Below, one piece after another: positions 26,043 through 35,222 of a stretch of 64,000 nucleotides of DNA. Position numbers and translations under genes: made by a program. Under the pieces are notes generated by a model. The model was not told the origin of the DNA, made no database searches, and saw only the letters and a list, made by a program, of their open reading frames with translations. Position 1 is the first letter of the stretch; each line of letters begins with the position of its first letter. Where the stretch lies: the NCBI GenBank assembly GCA_016938035.1, contig JAFGVK010000095.1:1-64000 (forward strand), in the 5' to 3' direction. Source of the DNA: Deltaproteobacteria bacterium (lineage in GTDB: Bacteria; Myxococcota_A; UBA796; GCA-2862545).

Positions 26043-26704
26043 TCCGGCGCGTCCGCGAGGGGGAGCCTGACCTCGGCCAGCGCCCCCCCGTGCTCCTCCG
26101 AGCTGAGCGACACGCTCCCCCCCGCGTCCGAGACCAGCTGGTGGGCGATGTGCAGGCCCAGGCCGGTGCCGGTGGACTTGGAGGTGGCGAAGGGCGCGAA
26201 CAGCTCCGCCTCCGACAGACCGCCGAGCCCCGGCCCCGAGTCGCGCACCGAGAGCAGCAGCGCCCCCTCCAGCGCCTCGGTGCGGACCTCCACCCGCGGG
26301 TCGTGGAGGCCCTCCACCGCGTCGACGGCGTTGAGGAGCAGGTTGTGGAGCAGCTGCCGCGCGGCGAGGGGGCGCATCGCCACCCCCCCGTCGCCCCCTG
26401 CCAGCGACAGGTCCAGGCGGACGCCGGCGGCGACCAGCCGCGGCTCCAGCTCCCCGGCCACCTGCCGGATCAGGGGGTGCAGGGCACAGCGCTGGAGCGG
26501 ACCACGCTCGACCACCGCGTCCCCGTAGTGCTGAAGCAGGGCCTCGATGTGGCCCACCTGCTCAAGGATCTGCGCGAAGCGCGCGTCGTCGGGCCCGGCG
26601 CCCCGCCCCAGCTGGGCGGTGGCCTTCACTACGAACAGCGGCTGCCGCAGCTCGTGCACCAGGGTCGCGAGCGCCATGGCCCTGGGATCTCTGGCGTCGC
26701 TCAT
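26030..26704 (-). CDS. Minimal soluble histidine kinase
   Basis: 224 aa, starting inside the stop of the giant lipoprotein gene (ATGA overlap). It consists only of a dimerisation domain with H-box LVHELRQPL (His17) and an ATPase domain: N-box LLHNLLLNAVDAVE, G1 DSGPGLG, and FATSKSTGTGLGL. There is no sensor, membrane helix or receiver. It is the last gene of a six-gene operon with two other kinases and envelope proteins, so it may take its signal from them by heterodimerisation. The 3' end overlaps the convergent FadL-like gene. Confidence 0.85.
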   Translation of the reverse strand: MSDARDPRAMALATLVHELRQPLFVVKATAQLGRGAGPDDARFAQILEQVGHIEALLQHYGDAVVERGPLQRCALHPLIRQVAGELEPRLVAAGVRLDLSLAGGDGGVAMRPLAARQLLHNLLLNAVDAVEGLHDPRVEVRTEALEGALLLSVRDSGPGLGGLSEAELFAPFATSKSTGTGLGLHIAHQLVSDAGGSVSLSSEEHGGALAEVRLPLADAPDQKR

Positions 26705-29700
26705 CGGGTCCTCCCGTTGTCCACCCGCACCCCCGCCTCACAGGCAGGGCCCTGGTTGCCGAAGCCATCCACCGGCGCGACCTGGAGGGAGTAGGCGCCG
26801 TCGGGCGCTACCGCCCCCAGGTGATCGCGCCCGTCCCACACGAAGCTGGCCGCCACCCCGGGCAGGCGCTCCTGCCGGATCAGCCCCCCCTGATCGTCGC
26901 GGACCCTCACCCGCCACGACGCGGGCAGGCCCTCCGCCCCCCACGCCAGCAGCGCCTCGTCGGCCTCATCGCCCACCCCGGGATCGCCGTCCGGGCGGAA
27001 CACGGCCCGATCCAGCGCGCAGCCCACCGCGGCCTCCGCCCCCGCGGGCAGGTCCCCCAGGTGCCCCACGTAGTCCGACGCCTGCCCGATGAGGGCCCCG
27101 TCCAGGCGGATCCCGTAGCGATCGCGCACCTCGCGCGAGACGGTGAGCTCCCAGTGCCCCGCCGCCCCGTCGAGCGGGGGCGAGAGGGCGACGGTGAGCA
27201 CCGGCCCCGCGGCGCTCACCTCGACGACCTCCACCGGATAGGGCCCCACCAGCCCGAAGTCCTCCACCGCGGCGGACACCTCCTCAGACAAGCGCAGGGT
27301 CAAGCTGTCCACCGTGTCCAGGGTGTCCCCCACAGGGTCCTGCTCCCACACCACCGGACGCAGCAGATCGCCGGTGACCGGGAGGGTGAGGGCCCCTGCC
27401 CCCTCCGGGGTCCAGGCGCTCAGGGTCGCCCAGTCCCCCCCCAGCACCCCTGTGGCGTCCCAGCTCAGCGCGCCCCGCCCCGCGTCGTCCAGGGTCAGGC
27501 TCAGGCCCGCACCGGTAGGCGTGGCGCCCACCAGCGCGCCCGCGTCCACCCGGGCCCGCACCGCCCCCCCCGCCGCGGGAGCCCCGGCGCAGTCCAGCGC
27601 GGGCCCCACCACCACCGACAGCTCCCCGCCACCCGCGGAGAGCCCCCCCGCGTCCGCGGCGAGGGGGACCGGGCCCGCAGGCTCCCCGTCGTCCCACGCC
27701 GCCCACGCCTCGGAGGCGCCCTCTGCGGCGCAGCCGGCGGCGTCCACCACCAAGAAGCGGAGCGTGTGGGCCCCCACCGCGTCCAGCACCGCGATCGCCC
27801 CCGGCTCCCCGGTGAGGCTCACCCCGTCGGGGCCGCTCCTGCCATACAGCACCAGCCCCGCGTCGCCCGCGGTGGACCAGGACAGGCTCACCGGCAGCGA
27901 GGCCTCGTCCGCGTCGGGGTCCCAGCAGGCCACGGGGCGCCCGTGCTCGGGGAAGCGCACCACCAGCGTGGGGCCCGCCTCGCAGGCCTGCACCACCGCG
28001 AAATCCTCGCTCTGTCCCGCCAGGCCCGCGCCCTGCGCCCACAGGGACTCCGAGAGCTCGGGCTGCGCCCACGAGAGCCGCCCGGAGGCGGCGCCGTCCA
28101 GCATCACCACCTGCGTGCCGCAGCCCAGATCGCTGCCCGGACAGAGCGAGAGGGTCGCGTCCACCAGGGCCCTGTTTCCCCACAGGTCCTGCGCCTGCAC
28201 CGAGAAATCCACCGCCTCGCCCACCCACACCCACGGGGCGGCGAGGGAGGGCACCAGCGCGACCGCGTCGCCGGGCAGGACCGTCACCAGGCCGCTCTGA
28301 CCCAGCACCACCCCGTCGCTCCCAGCGCTGATCCTGGCCGCACCGGACAGGGTGAGGGTGAGGACCGCGTCCACCTCGCCCGAGGCGTCCGCCGCGACCA
28401 CCTCCTCCCCGCCCACACCGCGCGCGTCCCACAGGGTCAGGGTGGGGTCGGAGTGGACCGCCCAGGGGTTGCCCCAGGCGTCCGCCGCCCTCAGGTGGAC
28501 CGGGAGCGGCTCGCCCGCCACCACCTGCTCCAGCGCCGGAGTCACCGCCACGGTCGCCACGGGCCCGTTGTCTACCCCCACCGCCACCTCGGGCGCCAGC
28601 AGGCTGAGGCCCGGCACCTCGCCCCACAGGGCTCGATCCCCCGCGGTGAACAGGGCACACTCCAGGGCGGCGGTGGTGTCAGGCCCCCCGGCGGGCGCCC
28701 CGCAGCGGACCTCCCCCAGGGCGTCGCGCACCGCCAGCCCGGGGACCGCGTCCAGCCCTAGCGCGTTGCCCCAGCGATCGCGCACCGAGGCGGCGAGGGG
28801 GTGATCGGCCCCCGCGGTCCAGCGCCCCTCGCCGGGGATCAGGGCCACCTCCGCCGCCGCCGCGGGCACCACCCGGTAGGGCAGCGAGCTCCCGAACAGC
28901 CCCGCCGCGTCCGCCTGCAGGGTCACCGCCTCGCCCGCCACCACCGCCTGCACCTCGCAGAAGCGGGTCTCACTCCCCAGGCAGGACCAGCCCACCACCC
29001 CGCCCTCAGAGTCGGTGAATTGCAGGGAGCCGGCGGTCCACTCGGCCCGGTTACCCCACGCGTCCACCGCGCTCACCAGCGCCTCCAGCGCCTCCCCCGC
29101 CACCACCTCATCGGGCGACACCTCCAGCGCGAGCGCCACCGGCTCGCCGGGCAGCACCTGGAAGTCGGCGGAGCGCCCCACAGGGCCGAAGAAGGTCTCA
29201 ATGTGCTGCGACGGACAAGCGCCTGTGCCGCTCGCGGCGCTCACCTGCACCCACAGCTCCTGCTCGCCCCCCAGCTCCGACACCAGCCGCAGCAGGCTCC
29301 CGCACCCGTCGCGGAGCAGCACCGTGTCCACCGGGTCATCGACCAGGTTTCCGAACGCGTCCAACAGCGTCAGGGTCAAGGGGAAGGGCTCCCCCGCCGG
29401 GACCGAGAAGTCCACCGACGGCAGCCCGATCTCCAGGTGGGTGTCCGCCCCAGGCTCCCACTGGAGCTTGATGTCGCCCCCCGCGATGCCAGAGCGCTCG
29501 TTCGCGGGCCGGGCCACGACCCGCACCACCCCGGGGGTGTCGATCGAGAGGCCGACCGTCGCGATTCCGTCGTCACCCAGGCTGCCGACCAGCCGGGGGC
29601 CCTCCGCGCGCTGGTTCTCCAGCGATCCCGCCAGGAACGAGACCGAGCCCTCGGTGTCCTCCACCTCTACCACCACCTCCAGATCGTCGAGCACCCGATC

Positions 29701-30228
29701 GCCCTCTGGGTCCACCAGCTCCACCACCAGCGCCGCGCTCTGCTGCACCGTCCACACCACCTGGTCGGCGTCCACAGACAGGCGCTCTGCCCTGGTGGAG
29801 GTGACGACGAAGGCCTCCTCCAGCACGTCCACCCTGCCCGTGGGGCCGGTGAGGACCAGATCGTAGAGCCCCGGAACGATCCCCGCGGGCACCACGGCCC
29901 ACAGGGTCGAGAAGTCCTCCAGGCTCACTCCCACCAGCTCGGCGCTGCCCCCCTCTCCCGACAGGCGCAGCCCAAAGCCCGCGTGGACCACCGGCTCCGC
30001 GCCCCCCTCGGTGCCTACCTGCAGCTCGGGGAGGAAATGGACGCCCGTCACACGCACCGTGGTGTCCTCGCCGGAGTAGCCCGAGGCCGGCTCTACCCCG
30101 GTGATCACCGGGTCGGGCAGCTCAGCGCCGTGGCAGCCCCACAGGGCAGGCAGCGCCAGCCAGCCCGTGTGGCGCAGCCTGGGGCGTGGTGCGGGGGTGA
30201 GCGCAGCGCTGAGTAGAGGCGACATCAT
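26701..30228 (-). CDS. Giant Ig-repeat lipoprotein with IPT and FlgD-type Ig domains
   Basis: 1,175 aa. I start at the ATG with GGTGA five bases upstream; the reading frame is open 12 bases further to a TTG. The N-terminus is a long lipoprotein signal ending LWGCHG (Cys32). An IPT/TIG-like domain (DPVITGVEPASGYSGEDTTV) follows. Then come many Ig-like repeats of the invasin/Big_1 type, marked by recurring DAWGNRA, DAFGNLV, DLWGNRA and DRWGNAL. The C-terminus (SFVWDGRDHLGAVAPDGAYS) resembles a FlgD-type Ig fold. I infer a surface or periplasmic structural or adhesive protein. It overlaps the minimal kinase gene by four bases. Confidence 0.84.
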   Translation of the reverse strand: MMSPLLSAALTPAPRPRLRHTGWLALPALWGCHGAELPDPVITGVEPASGYSGEDTTVRVTGVHFLPELQVGTEGGAEPVVHAGFGLRLSGEGGSAELVGVSLEDFSTLWAVVPAGIVPGLYDLVLTGPTGRVDVLEEAFVVTSTRAERLSVDADQVVWTVQQSAALVVELVDPEGDRVLDDLEVVVEVEDTEGSVSFLAGSLENQRAEGPRLVGSLGDDGIATVGLSIDTPGVVRVVARPANERSGIAGGDIKLQWEPGADTHLEIGLPSVDFSVPAGEPFPLTLTLLDAFGNLVDDPVDTVLLRDGCGSLLRLVSELGGEQELWVQVSAASGTGACPSQHIETFFGPVGRSADFQVLPGEPVALALEVSPDEVVAGEALEALVSAVDAWGNRAEWTAGSLQFTDSEGGVVGWSCLGSETRFCEVQAVVAGEAVTLQADAAGLFGSSLPYRVVPAAAAEVALIPGEGRWTAGADHPLAASVRDRWGNALGLDAVPGLAVRDALGEVRCGAPAGGPDTTAALECALFTAGDRALWGEVPGLSLLAPEVAVGVDNGPVATVAVTPALEQVVAGEPLPVHLRAADAWGNPWAVHSDPTLTLWDARGVGGEEVVAADASGEVDAVLTLTLSGAARISAGSDGVVLGQSGLVTVLPGDAVALVPSLAAPWVWVGEAVDFSVQAQDLWGNRALVDATLSLCPGSDLGCGTQVVMLDGAASGRLSWAQPELSESLWAQGAGLAGQSEDFAVVQACEAGPTLVVRFPEHGRPVACWDPDADEASLPVSLSWSTAGDAGLVLYGRSGPDGVSLTGEPGAIAVLDAVGAHTLRFLVVDAAGCAAEGASEAWAAWDDGEPAGPVPLAADAGGLSAGGGELSVVVGPALDCAGAPAAGGAVRARVDAGALVGATPTGAGLSLTLDDAGRGALSWDATGVLGGDWATLSAWTPEGAGALTLPVTGDLLRPVVWEQDPVGDTLDTVDSLTLRLSEEVSAAVEDFGLVGPYPVEVVEVSAAGPVLTVALSPPLDGAAGHWELTVSREVRDRYGIRLDGALIGQASDYVGHLGDLPAGAEAAVGCALDRAVFRPDGDPGVGDEADEALLAWGAEGLPASWRVRVRDDQGGLIRQERLPGVAASFVWDGRDHLGAVAPDGAYSLQVAPVDGFGNQGPACEAGVRVDNGRTR

Positions 30229-30233
30229 AGGAA

Positions 30234-32627
30234 TCACCAAGGTATCCGATAACCGACGAGACCCGCGACACCCCCGACCGCGCCAAGGTATCCGGCCTCA
30301 CCGCCGGAGGAGGTCTGGGAGGTGGCGCGGGCCTCAAACACCAGCTCGCCCCCCGGCGAGCGCCAGCCCACCCCGCCGTACGCCGCGAAGCCGACCGGTA
30401 GCACGCTGACACCGCTGGCGACGAGATCTCCGTCGTACCACACCCGCTCGGAGGCGGTAGTCACCACCGCGCTCACCCCCACCCAGCGCGACCACTCGCT
30501 GGGCTCTTGCCGGAGCGCCAACCCCAGCGAGAGGGGGAACCAGGAGGCCTGCACCCGCGCCTGCCCGTAGTCGGTCGGGACCTGGTCCGACTGCTGATAC
30601 CAGCCGAGCCCCAACCGCAGCATCACCGACTCAGCCACCATCGGGGTGCGCAGGTCCACGTCGGCGGACAGCATGGGCGCCTGCACCGACCCCAGGTTGC
30701 TCATCGCCCCGATCACCAGCCCCGCTGAGCGCTGGACCCTGGGGAGCAGGAGCTGCACCCTGGTGGTGACGGTGCGCCCCTGCGAGGAGGCGGTGAGCAA
30801 CACCTCCTCCCCCTCCTCCGCCGCGGGGGGGTAGAAGAGCAGCGCCCACGAGCCGTCATCGAGGGGGCGCGGGTCACCGAGCTCGCCCCTGTCCGCGCTC
30901 ACCACAGGGGGCAGGTCCCGGATGACGCTCCCCGCCCGGTCCAACAGGCGCACCCGCAGGGTCGCGACGGAGCGGGATCCGGTCACCAGCACCGAGGGCG
31001 CGTCCAGCTCGATCGAGGCCACCCTGCCGCGCTGGAGCGCCACCGTGACCACGTCCTCCAGGTCCGCCCTGGGAGGGCCGCCCTCGCCCCCCTGCGAGAG
31101 GTTGATCAGGCGCTGCGCGGCGACGTAGGGGGTCCGCGCCGCCACCAGCGCCACCTCACCCCAGGCCTCCGGCTGCAGCAGGGCGCTCGCCCAGCCCCTG
31201 CTGTCGGTGGTCGCCACCACCGCGTCGGTGCCCGACGAGATCACCACGTCCTCCCCCGAGAGGGGGAGCCCCTGTACGTCGAGGGCCCTGACGAAGACGT
31301 CCACCGTGCCCTCGCGCGCCCCCGCCCGGTGAGTCAGCGCCAGGCGCGAGAGCGGCCCGGCCCCCAGCGGGAGTATGGCGCTGGCGCGCAGGGTGTCCTC
31401 GTCGAGCCCGGAGGCGACGAGACCGTCACCGCGGTACTCCCCGCGTCCCTCGCGCAGGATCACCTGCCCTAGCTCCGCCTGCACCTGCACCCCTGACAGG
31501 GGCAGCGGGTCCCCCCGCCCGTCGTCGAGCCGCAGGCTCACCTCAGCCACCGGGAAGTCGGCGGAGACCTCGTCCGGCCACACCCGCAGGCTCAGGCGCT
31601 GCGGGCGCTTCTCGGGCCCTGGGACCTTGAACTCGGCCCGAGAGGCCTCCCCGATGTGGCACACCACCCTGGTCGCCCCCAGCGGCTCCCGCTGAGGGAT
31701 GGGCACCGCCCACTCCCCCACCCTGCCGAGCGACACGATGGGGAGCGGCCCGAAGACCCCTTGACACTCCGGGGGCTTCCCGGTCCACGGCGCGCCGCTC
31801 GCGTGGACCGCGGACAGGAAGGCCACCGGAGGCGCCAGCCCCTCGCCTCGGAAGCCGGACACCACCACCGAGAGGCTCCCGCTGCCTGGATAGGAGAGCG
31901 GCAGCACGGCCTTGGTGAAGTTTCCCAGGGGATCCGTGAACACCGCGTGGGCCTGCACCTCTCCGGGGTACTGGAGGATCCAACCGCTGACGATCCCGTT
32001 GGAGTCTGCGTGAAAGGGGCCGTATTCCCTGCTCCCGACCATGAGGGTGAGGGTGGTGCCCGGCTCGGTCTGGTAGCTCAGGCTCAGCTTGGCGCGCACC
32101 TGCAATCCGCCCCACACCGCGCTCTCGTCCCGGCGCGCGTCGCGCAGGCCGAAGGCGACGCTGCGGGCCTGGCTGCTGACCCCCAGGTCCACCTCGACCA
32201 CCAGCCCGCCCTCCACCTCACGCACGGCGCGCACCGCTCCCTCCGCCAGGGAGACCTGCAGATCCGCGGGCGCGGGGAGGTCCTGCCCCTTGACGAGGAT
32301 CTGGGCCCGGCCCTCCTCAGCGCTCACCACCACCCTGCCGGGGACCTCCATGCCGGAGGCCGGCCACAGCTCCACCGGAAGGCGCTCCACCTCGCCGCCG
32401 AGGGTGAGCCGCACCTCGCGGTCCTCTGTCCCAGGGGTGAGCCTGGCCTCCCAGATCCCTGGCGCGCTGGGGTGCAGCGCCGTCAGCACCCCGCCCTCGA
32501 CCGACAGGCCCCTGCTGGGGTCCACCGAGAGCTGCACCGGCGCCTCCACGCCGGGGCGCAGCGGCCCCTCGCAGAGCACCACCCGCGGGGCGCCCGCCAC
32601 CGCCAGCGCGGAGAGGAGCGCCCACAT
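30234..32627 (-). CDS. Ig-domain protein with predicted C-terminal outer-membrane barrel
   Basis: 797 aa. The ATG overlaps the upstream stop by one base (TGATG). The signal peptide is short (MMWALLSALAVAGA). Most of the protein is a series of Ig-like beta domains, for example near VDVFVRALDVQGLPLSGEDV and ASIELDAPSVLVTG. The last 150 residues alternate polar and aromatic residues and end in Trp (GYRIPW), as in outer-membrane barrels. It could therefore be an intimin/invasin-like protein with the barrel at the C-terminus. It may form a partner pair with the giant lipoprotein encoded after it. Confidence 0.74.
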   Translation of the reverse strand: MWALLSALAVAGAPRVVLCEGPLRPGVEAPVQLSVDPSRGLSVEGGVLTALHPSAPGIWEARLTPGTEDREVRLTLGGEVERLPVELWPASGMEVPGRVVVSAEEGRAQILVKGQDLPAPADLQVSLAEGAVRAVREVEGGLVVEVDLGVSSQARSVAFGLRDARRDESAVWGGLQVRAKLSLSYQTEPGTTLTLMVGSREYGPFHADSNGIVSGWILQYPGEVQAHAVFTDPLGNFTKAVLPLSYPGSGSLSVVVSGFRGEGLAPPVAFLSAVHASGAPWTGKPPECQGVFGPLPIVSLGRVGEWAVPIPQREPLGATRVVCHIGEASRAEFKVPGPEKRPQRLSLRVWPDEVSADFPVAEVSLRLDDGRGDPLPLSGVQVQAELGQVILREGRGEYRGDGLVASGLDEDTLRASAILPLGAGPLSRLALTHRAGAREGTVDVFVRALDVQGLPLSGEDVVISSGTDAVVATTDSRGWASALLQPEAWGEVALVAARTPYVAAQRLINLSQGGEGGPPRADLEDVVTVALQRGRVASIELDAPSVLVTGSRSVATLRVRLLDRAGSVIRDLPPVVSADRGELGDPRPLDDGSWALLFYPPAAEEGEEVLLTASSQGRTVTTRVQLLLPRVQRSAGLVIGAMSNLGSVQAPMLSADVDLRTPMVAESVMLRLGLGWYQQSDQVPTDYGQARVQASWFPLSLGLALRQEPSEWSRWVGVSAVVTTASERVWYDGDLVASGVSVLPVGFAAYGGVGWRSPGGELVFEARATSQTSSGGEAGYLGAVGGVAGLVGYRIPW

Positions 32628-33490
32628 CACCGGTGTGAATACTCTATGGCGCCCCCGAACACGGGCCCCTTGGTGTCGCGCTCCACCGAGCCCGCCAGCT
32701 CCCGATAGTCGCCCATCACCCCTGTGGCCTCGATCTCCACCGGGTTGTGGCCCTCCACCAGCGGCAGCACCACCGAGAAGGCGCCGTCCCGGTCGGCCTG
32801 TGTCTGGAGCAGCGTGGCCCCAGAGCGCACCTGCACCGCCGCCCCCGGCTCAGTAGCCCCAGAGACCGCGACGGAGTCCTCCCTGGTGTTTCGCCCGGGC
32901 CAGCGCACGGTGAGCAGCAGATCCTCTGGGATCGCGCCCAGCTGTGGATCGGCGTCGCCGCGGAGGGTGAGCCGCTCCCCGCGCTCCAGCGCCCTGACCC
33001 CCTGCACCCCCACCAGCGCCGCCTCGCCGCGATCGACCTGGATCACCTCCACCTCACCGCTCACCGCCATCGCCAGGTCCGCGTCGGTCGCCAACACCTC
33101 GCGCCCTCCCGCGGTGACGGACAGGGCCCCGGAGCTGGGGCGCACCGTAGCCTGCAGCCGCCCGTCCTCCAGCTCCAGCCGCACCACCTCGGCGTCCACG
33201 CTGCGGACCGTCACCGACGACTCGGGGCCCAGGCGAACCCTGGTCTCGTCCCCCAGCGCCAGCACCGCCCGCGCGTCTGGCCCGGTGGCGACCCGCTGGT
33301 GCGCCGAGAGCCTGGTGCCGGGGCCAATGGTCAGCGCCTCCCCCTGGCCGCCAAGCAGGGACACAGGCCCGATGACCTCGGCGACCACCAGGGCCACACC
33401 AGCCTCGTCGCCGGTGAGGCTGGTGAGGATCAACAGCACCACCGCCCCCAGCGCGAGCAGCACCAGCACGAGGCGCGCCTTAGTCGACAT
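32627..33490 (-). CDS. Membrane-anchored FecR-domain protein with Ig-like tail
   Basis: 287 aa from the ATG at 33490, overlapping the end of the upstream kinase gene by 11 bases. A single N-terminal transmembrane helix (about residues 5-27) comes first. A FecR-like domain follows: VIGPVSLLGG, VATGPDARAVLALGD and TRVRLGPESSVTV are typical. The C-terminus (VAVSGATEPGAAVQV, DGAFSVVLPLVEGHNPVEI) is a bacterial Ig-like domain. FecR domains relay envelope signals in the FecIR system, but no sigma factor is encoded nearby. I infer a periplasmic coupling role between the surface proteins and the kinases of the operon. Confidence 0.8.
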   Translation of the reverse strand: MSTKARLVLVLLALGAVVLLILTSLTGDEAGVALVVAEVIGPVSLLGGQGEALTIGPGTRLSAHQRVATGPDARAVLALGDETRVRLGPESSVTVRSVDAEVVRLELEDGRLQATVRPSSGALSVTAGGREVLATDADLAMAVSGEVEVIQVDRGEAALVGVQGVRALERGERLTLRGDADPQLGAIPEDLLLTVRWPGRNTREDSVAVSGATEPGAAVQVRSGATLLQTQADRDGAFSVVLPLVEGHNPVEIEATGVMGDYRELAGSVERDTKGPVFGGAIEYSHR

Positions 33491-35222
33491 GAGCGCTCCC
33501 ATCGGGGAAGCAGAGCTCCCACTGGCGCTCACCGTCACGCCAGACGCCCCCCACCCGCTCCATCATCTGCCGCGCCACCCAGAGGATCCGGCCCGCGGTC
33601 ATCCACTCGTCGCTCCCCCGCAGGCGCTCAAGCGGCATGCCCGCGTCCACCGCGATCACGACCAGTCCGTCGCGACGCGTGAGGCCGACCACCACCGCCC
33701 CAGAGGACAGGCCAGCCTCCAGCGCCCCGAGCAGCTGCACCAGCAGGTGACGGACGGTGACGTGATCGATGCGGGCGAGATGGGGACCTTCATCTTCTTC
33801 CAGCCGGATCTGCAGTCCGCGCTGCCGGTAGGGCCCCCGGACGAGCTCGACCACCTCGCGGACGACGGGACCTATGTCTACCACAGGTGCCTCGCCGGGA
33901 TCGACCTCCTCGCGGGTAAAGCGCACCAGCGCCTCCACCACCTCGCGGCAGCGGAGCGCCTGCCCCTCCAGCTGGGCGAGCAGGGGGTCATCACCCGCCC
34001 GCACCCGCAGCACCTGGGTGAGCCCCAAGATCGCGGTGAGAGGGTTGTTGAGCTCGTGGGCGAGGCCCGCGCCCAGGTGCCCCACGGCGGCGAGCTGCCC
34101 CGACCGGACAAGGGCCTCCTGCGCCACCTCCAGCTCCCTGGTGCGCTCCTCCACCCTGTCCTGGAGCTCCGCGTTGAAGGACTGGATCTCCTCGCGCTGT
34201 GCCAGGAGCAACGCGGCGTTCTGGTCGAGCCGTGCCGCCATGTGGTTGAAGGCTCTGCCCAGATCTTGGACCTCCGTCGCCCCCGTGGGGACCACCCGCC
34301 GGGAGTAGGTGCCCTCGGCCACCTCTAGGGCGGACTCGCGCAGGCGGGTCACCGGCACCGCGAGGGACCTGGCCAGCACCCCGCCCACCGCCAGGGCCAG
34401 CACCACCGACAGCCCCAGCAGCTCAAGGGTCCACAGCCTGATGGCGCTCGCTGCGCGGGCGGTCACCGCGACCGGCTCGTACACCACCGCGGTCCACGGG
34501 GTGCCCACCACCGGCGCCAGCGCCCCGTTCACCTCGCCGCCGTCCAGGTCCAGGGTGAAGGAGGGCACCGCCAGCCCCAGGAGCGGCAGCAGGCTCTCAG
34601 TGTGGATCCCGTCGCCCGCGAAGATCGACGCGCCCGCCTCATCGAGCAGCAACGCCCCGCGATCTTCCCCCTGCTGCCGGCGCAGCAGCGCCCCAATCTG
34701 AGCCAGGGACAGCTCCGCCCCGAGGGCGTAGGGCTGGTCAACGCGCCAGGCCACCACCGGGATCGACGGGACCGCGTCACCCGGGGGGAGGTAGGGAGCG
34801 CCAAAGGCCACCCCGCCCCCCGGAACAGACGAGATGGGCAGCCGGAGGATCATCGCGGTGGCCCTCCCTGGGGCGGTGTCTCCCAGCACCAGCGGCGGGA
34901 GCAGGGCGCTGCCGTCGTAGGGATCGACCACCGCCGCGGCCACAGTGCCCGGCACCGCCAGCAGCACCGCCTCCTGGAGGCGCGCCTGCAGCTCGGGGGT
35001 GCCGGCGACGAAGGGCCTGTTCCACCCCTCCACCGCGCTCACCTGGGTCTGCACCCAAGCCTCAATGGCCCCCGCGAGCCCCGCCGCGTCGCGCTCCAGC
35101 AAGCGCGCGGCGCTCTCTGAGGCCTTCTGGGTGGACACCCGCATCGCGGCGGTGCCGGTGAGGGCCACCAGCGAGATGGCCACCAGCGCGATCGCCCCCG
35201 CGAGCTGTACCCACAGCCTCAA
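33480..35222 (-). CDS. Sensor histidine kinase with a decayed ATPase domain
   Basis: 580 aa, overlapping the upstream gene by four bases. Two membrane helices (about residues 5-25 and 260-290) flank a periplasmic sensor region. A HAMP domain and a coiled coil follow, then the H-box GLAHELNNPLTA (His389). The C-terminal region should be the ATPase domain, but its motifs are lost. The N-box position reads VQLLGALEAG without Asn, the G1 position reads VDAGMPL, and there is no G2 glycine loop. Other frames do not restore them, so this is divergence rather than a frameshift. It may be phosphorylated by a neighbouring kinase or act as a phosphatase. Confidence 0.85.
   Translation of the reverse strand: MRLWVQLAGAIALVAISLVALTGTAAMRVSTQKASESAARLLERDAAGLAGAIEAWVQTQVSAVEGWNRPFVAGTPELQARLQEAVLLAVPGTVAAAVVDPYDGSALLPPLVLGDTAPGRATAMILRLPISSVPGGGVAFGAPYLPPGDAVPSIPVVAWRVDQPYALGAELSLAQIGALLRRQQGEDRGALLLDEAGASIFAGDGIHTESLLPLLGLAVPSFTLDLDGGEVNGALAPVVGTPWTAVVYEPVAVTARAASAIRLWTLELLGLSVVLALAVGGVLARSLAVPVTRLRESALEVAEGTYSRRVVPTGATEVQDLGRAFNHMAARLDQNAALLLAQREEIQSFNAELQDRVEERTRELEVAQEALVRSGQLAAVGHLGAGLAHELNNPLTAILGLTQVLRVRAGDDPLLAQLEGQALRCREVVEALVRFTREEVDPGEAPVVDIGPVVREVVELVRGPYRQRGLQIRLEEDEGPHLARIDHVTVRHLLVQLLGALEAGLSSGAVVVGLTRRDGLVVIAVDAGMPLERLRGSDEWMTAGRILWVARQMMERVGGVWRDGERQWELCFPDGSAHVD

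Noticed and set aside
26821-28761. 646-aa plus-strand frame opposite the giant Ig lipoprotein
   Set aside because: Arg/Pro/His-rich antisense frame without a start signal; the minus-strand gene is in a coupled operon.
33480-33900. Frameshift destroying the kinase ATPase domain
   Set aside because: Neither other frame contains the lost N, G1 or G2 motifs, and the remaining frame still keeps the overall strand/helix pattern, so divergence is more likely.
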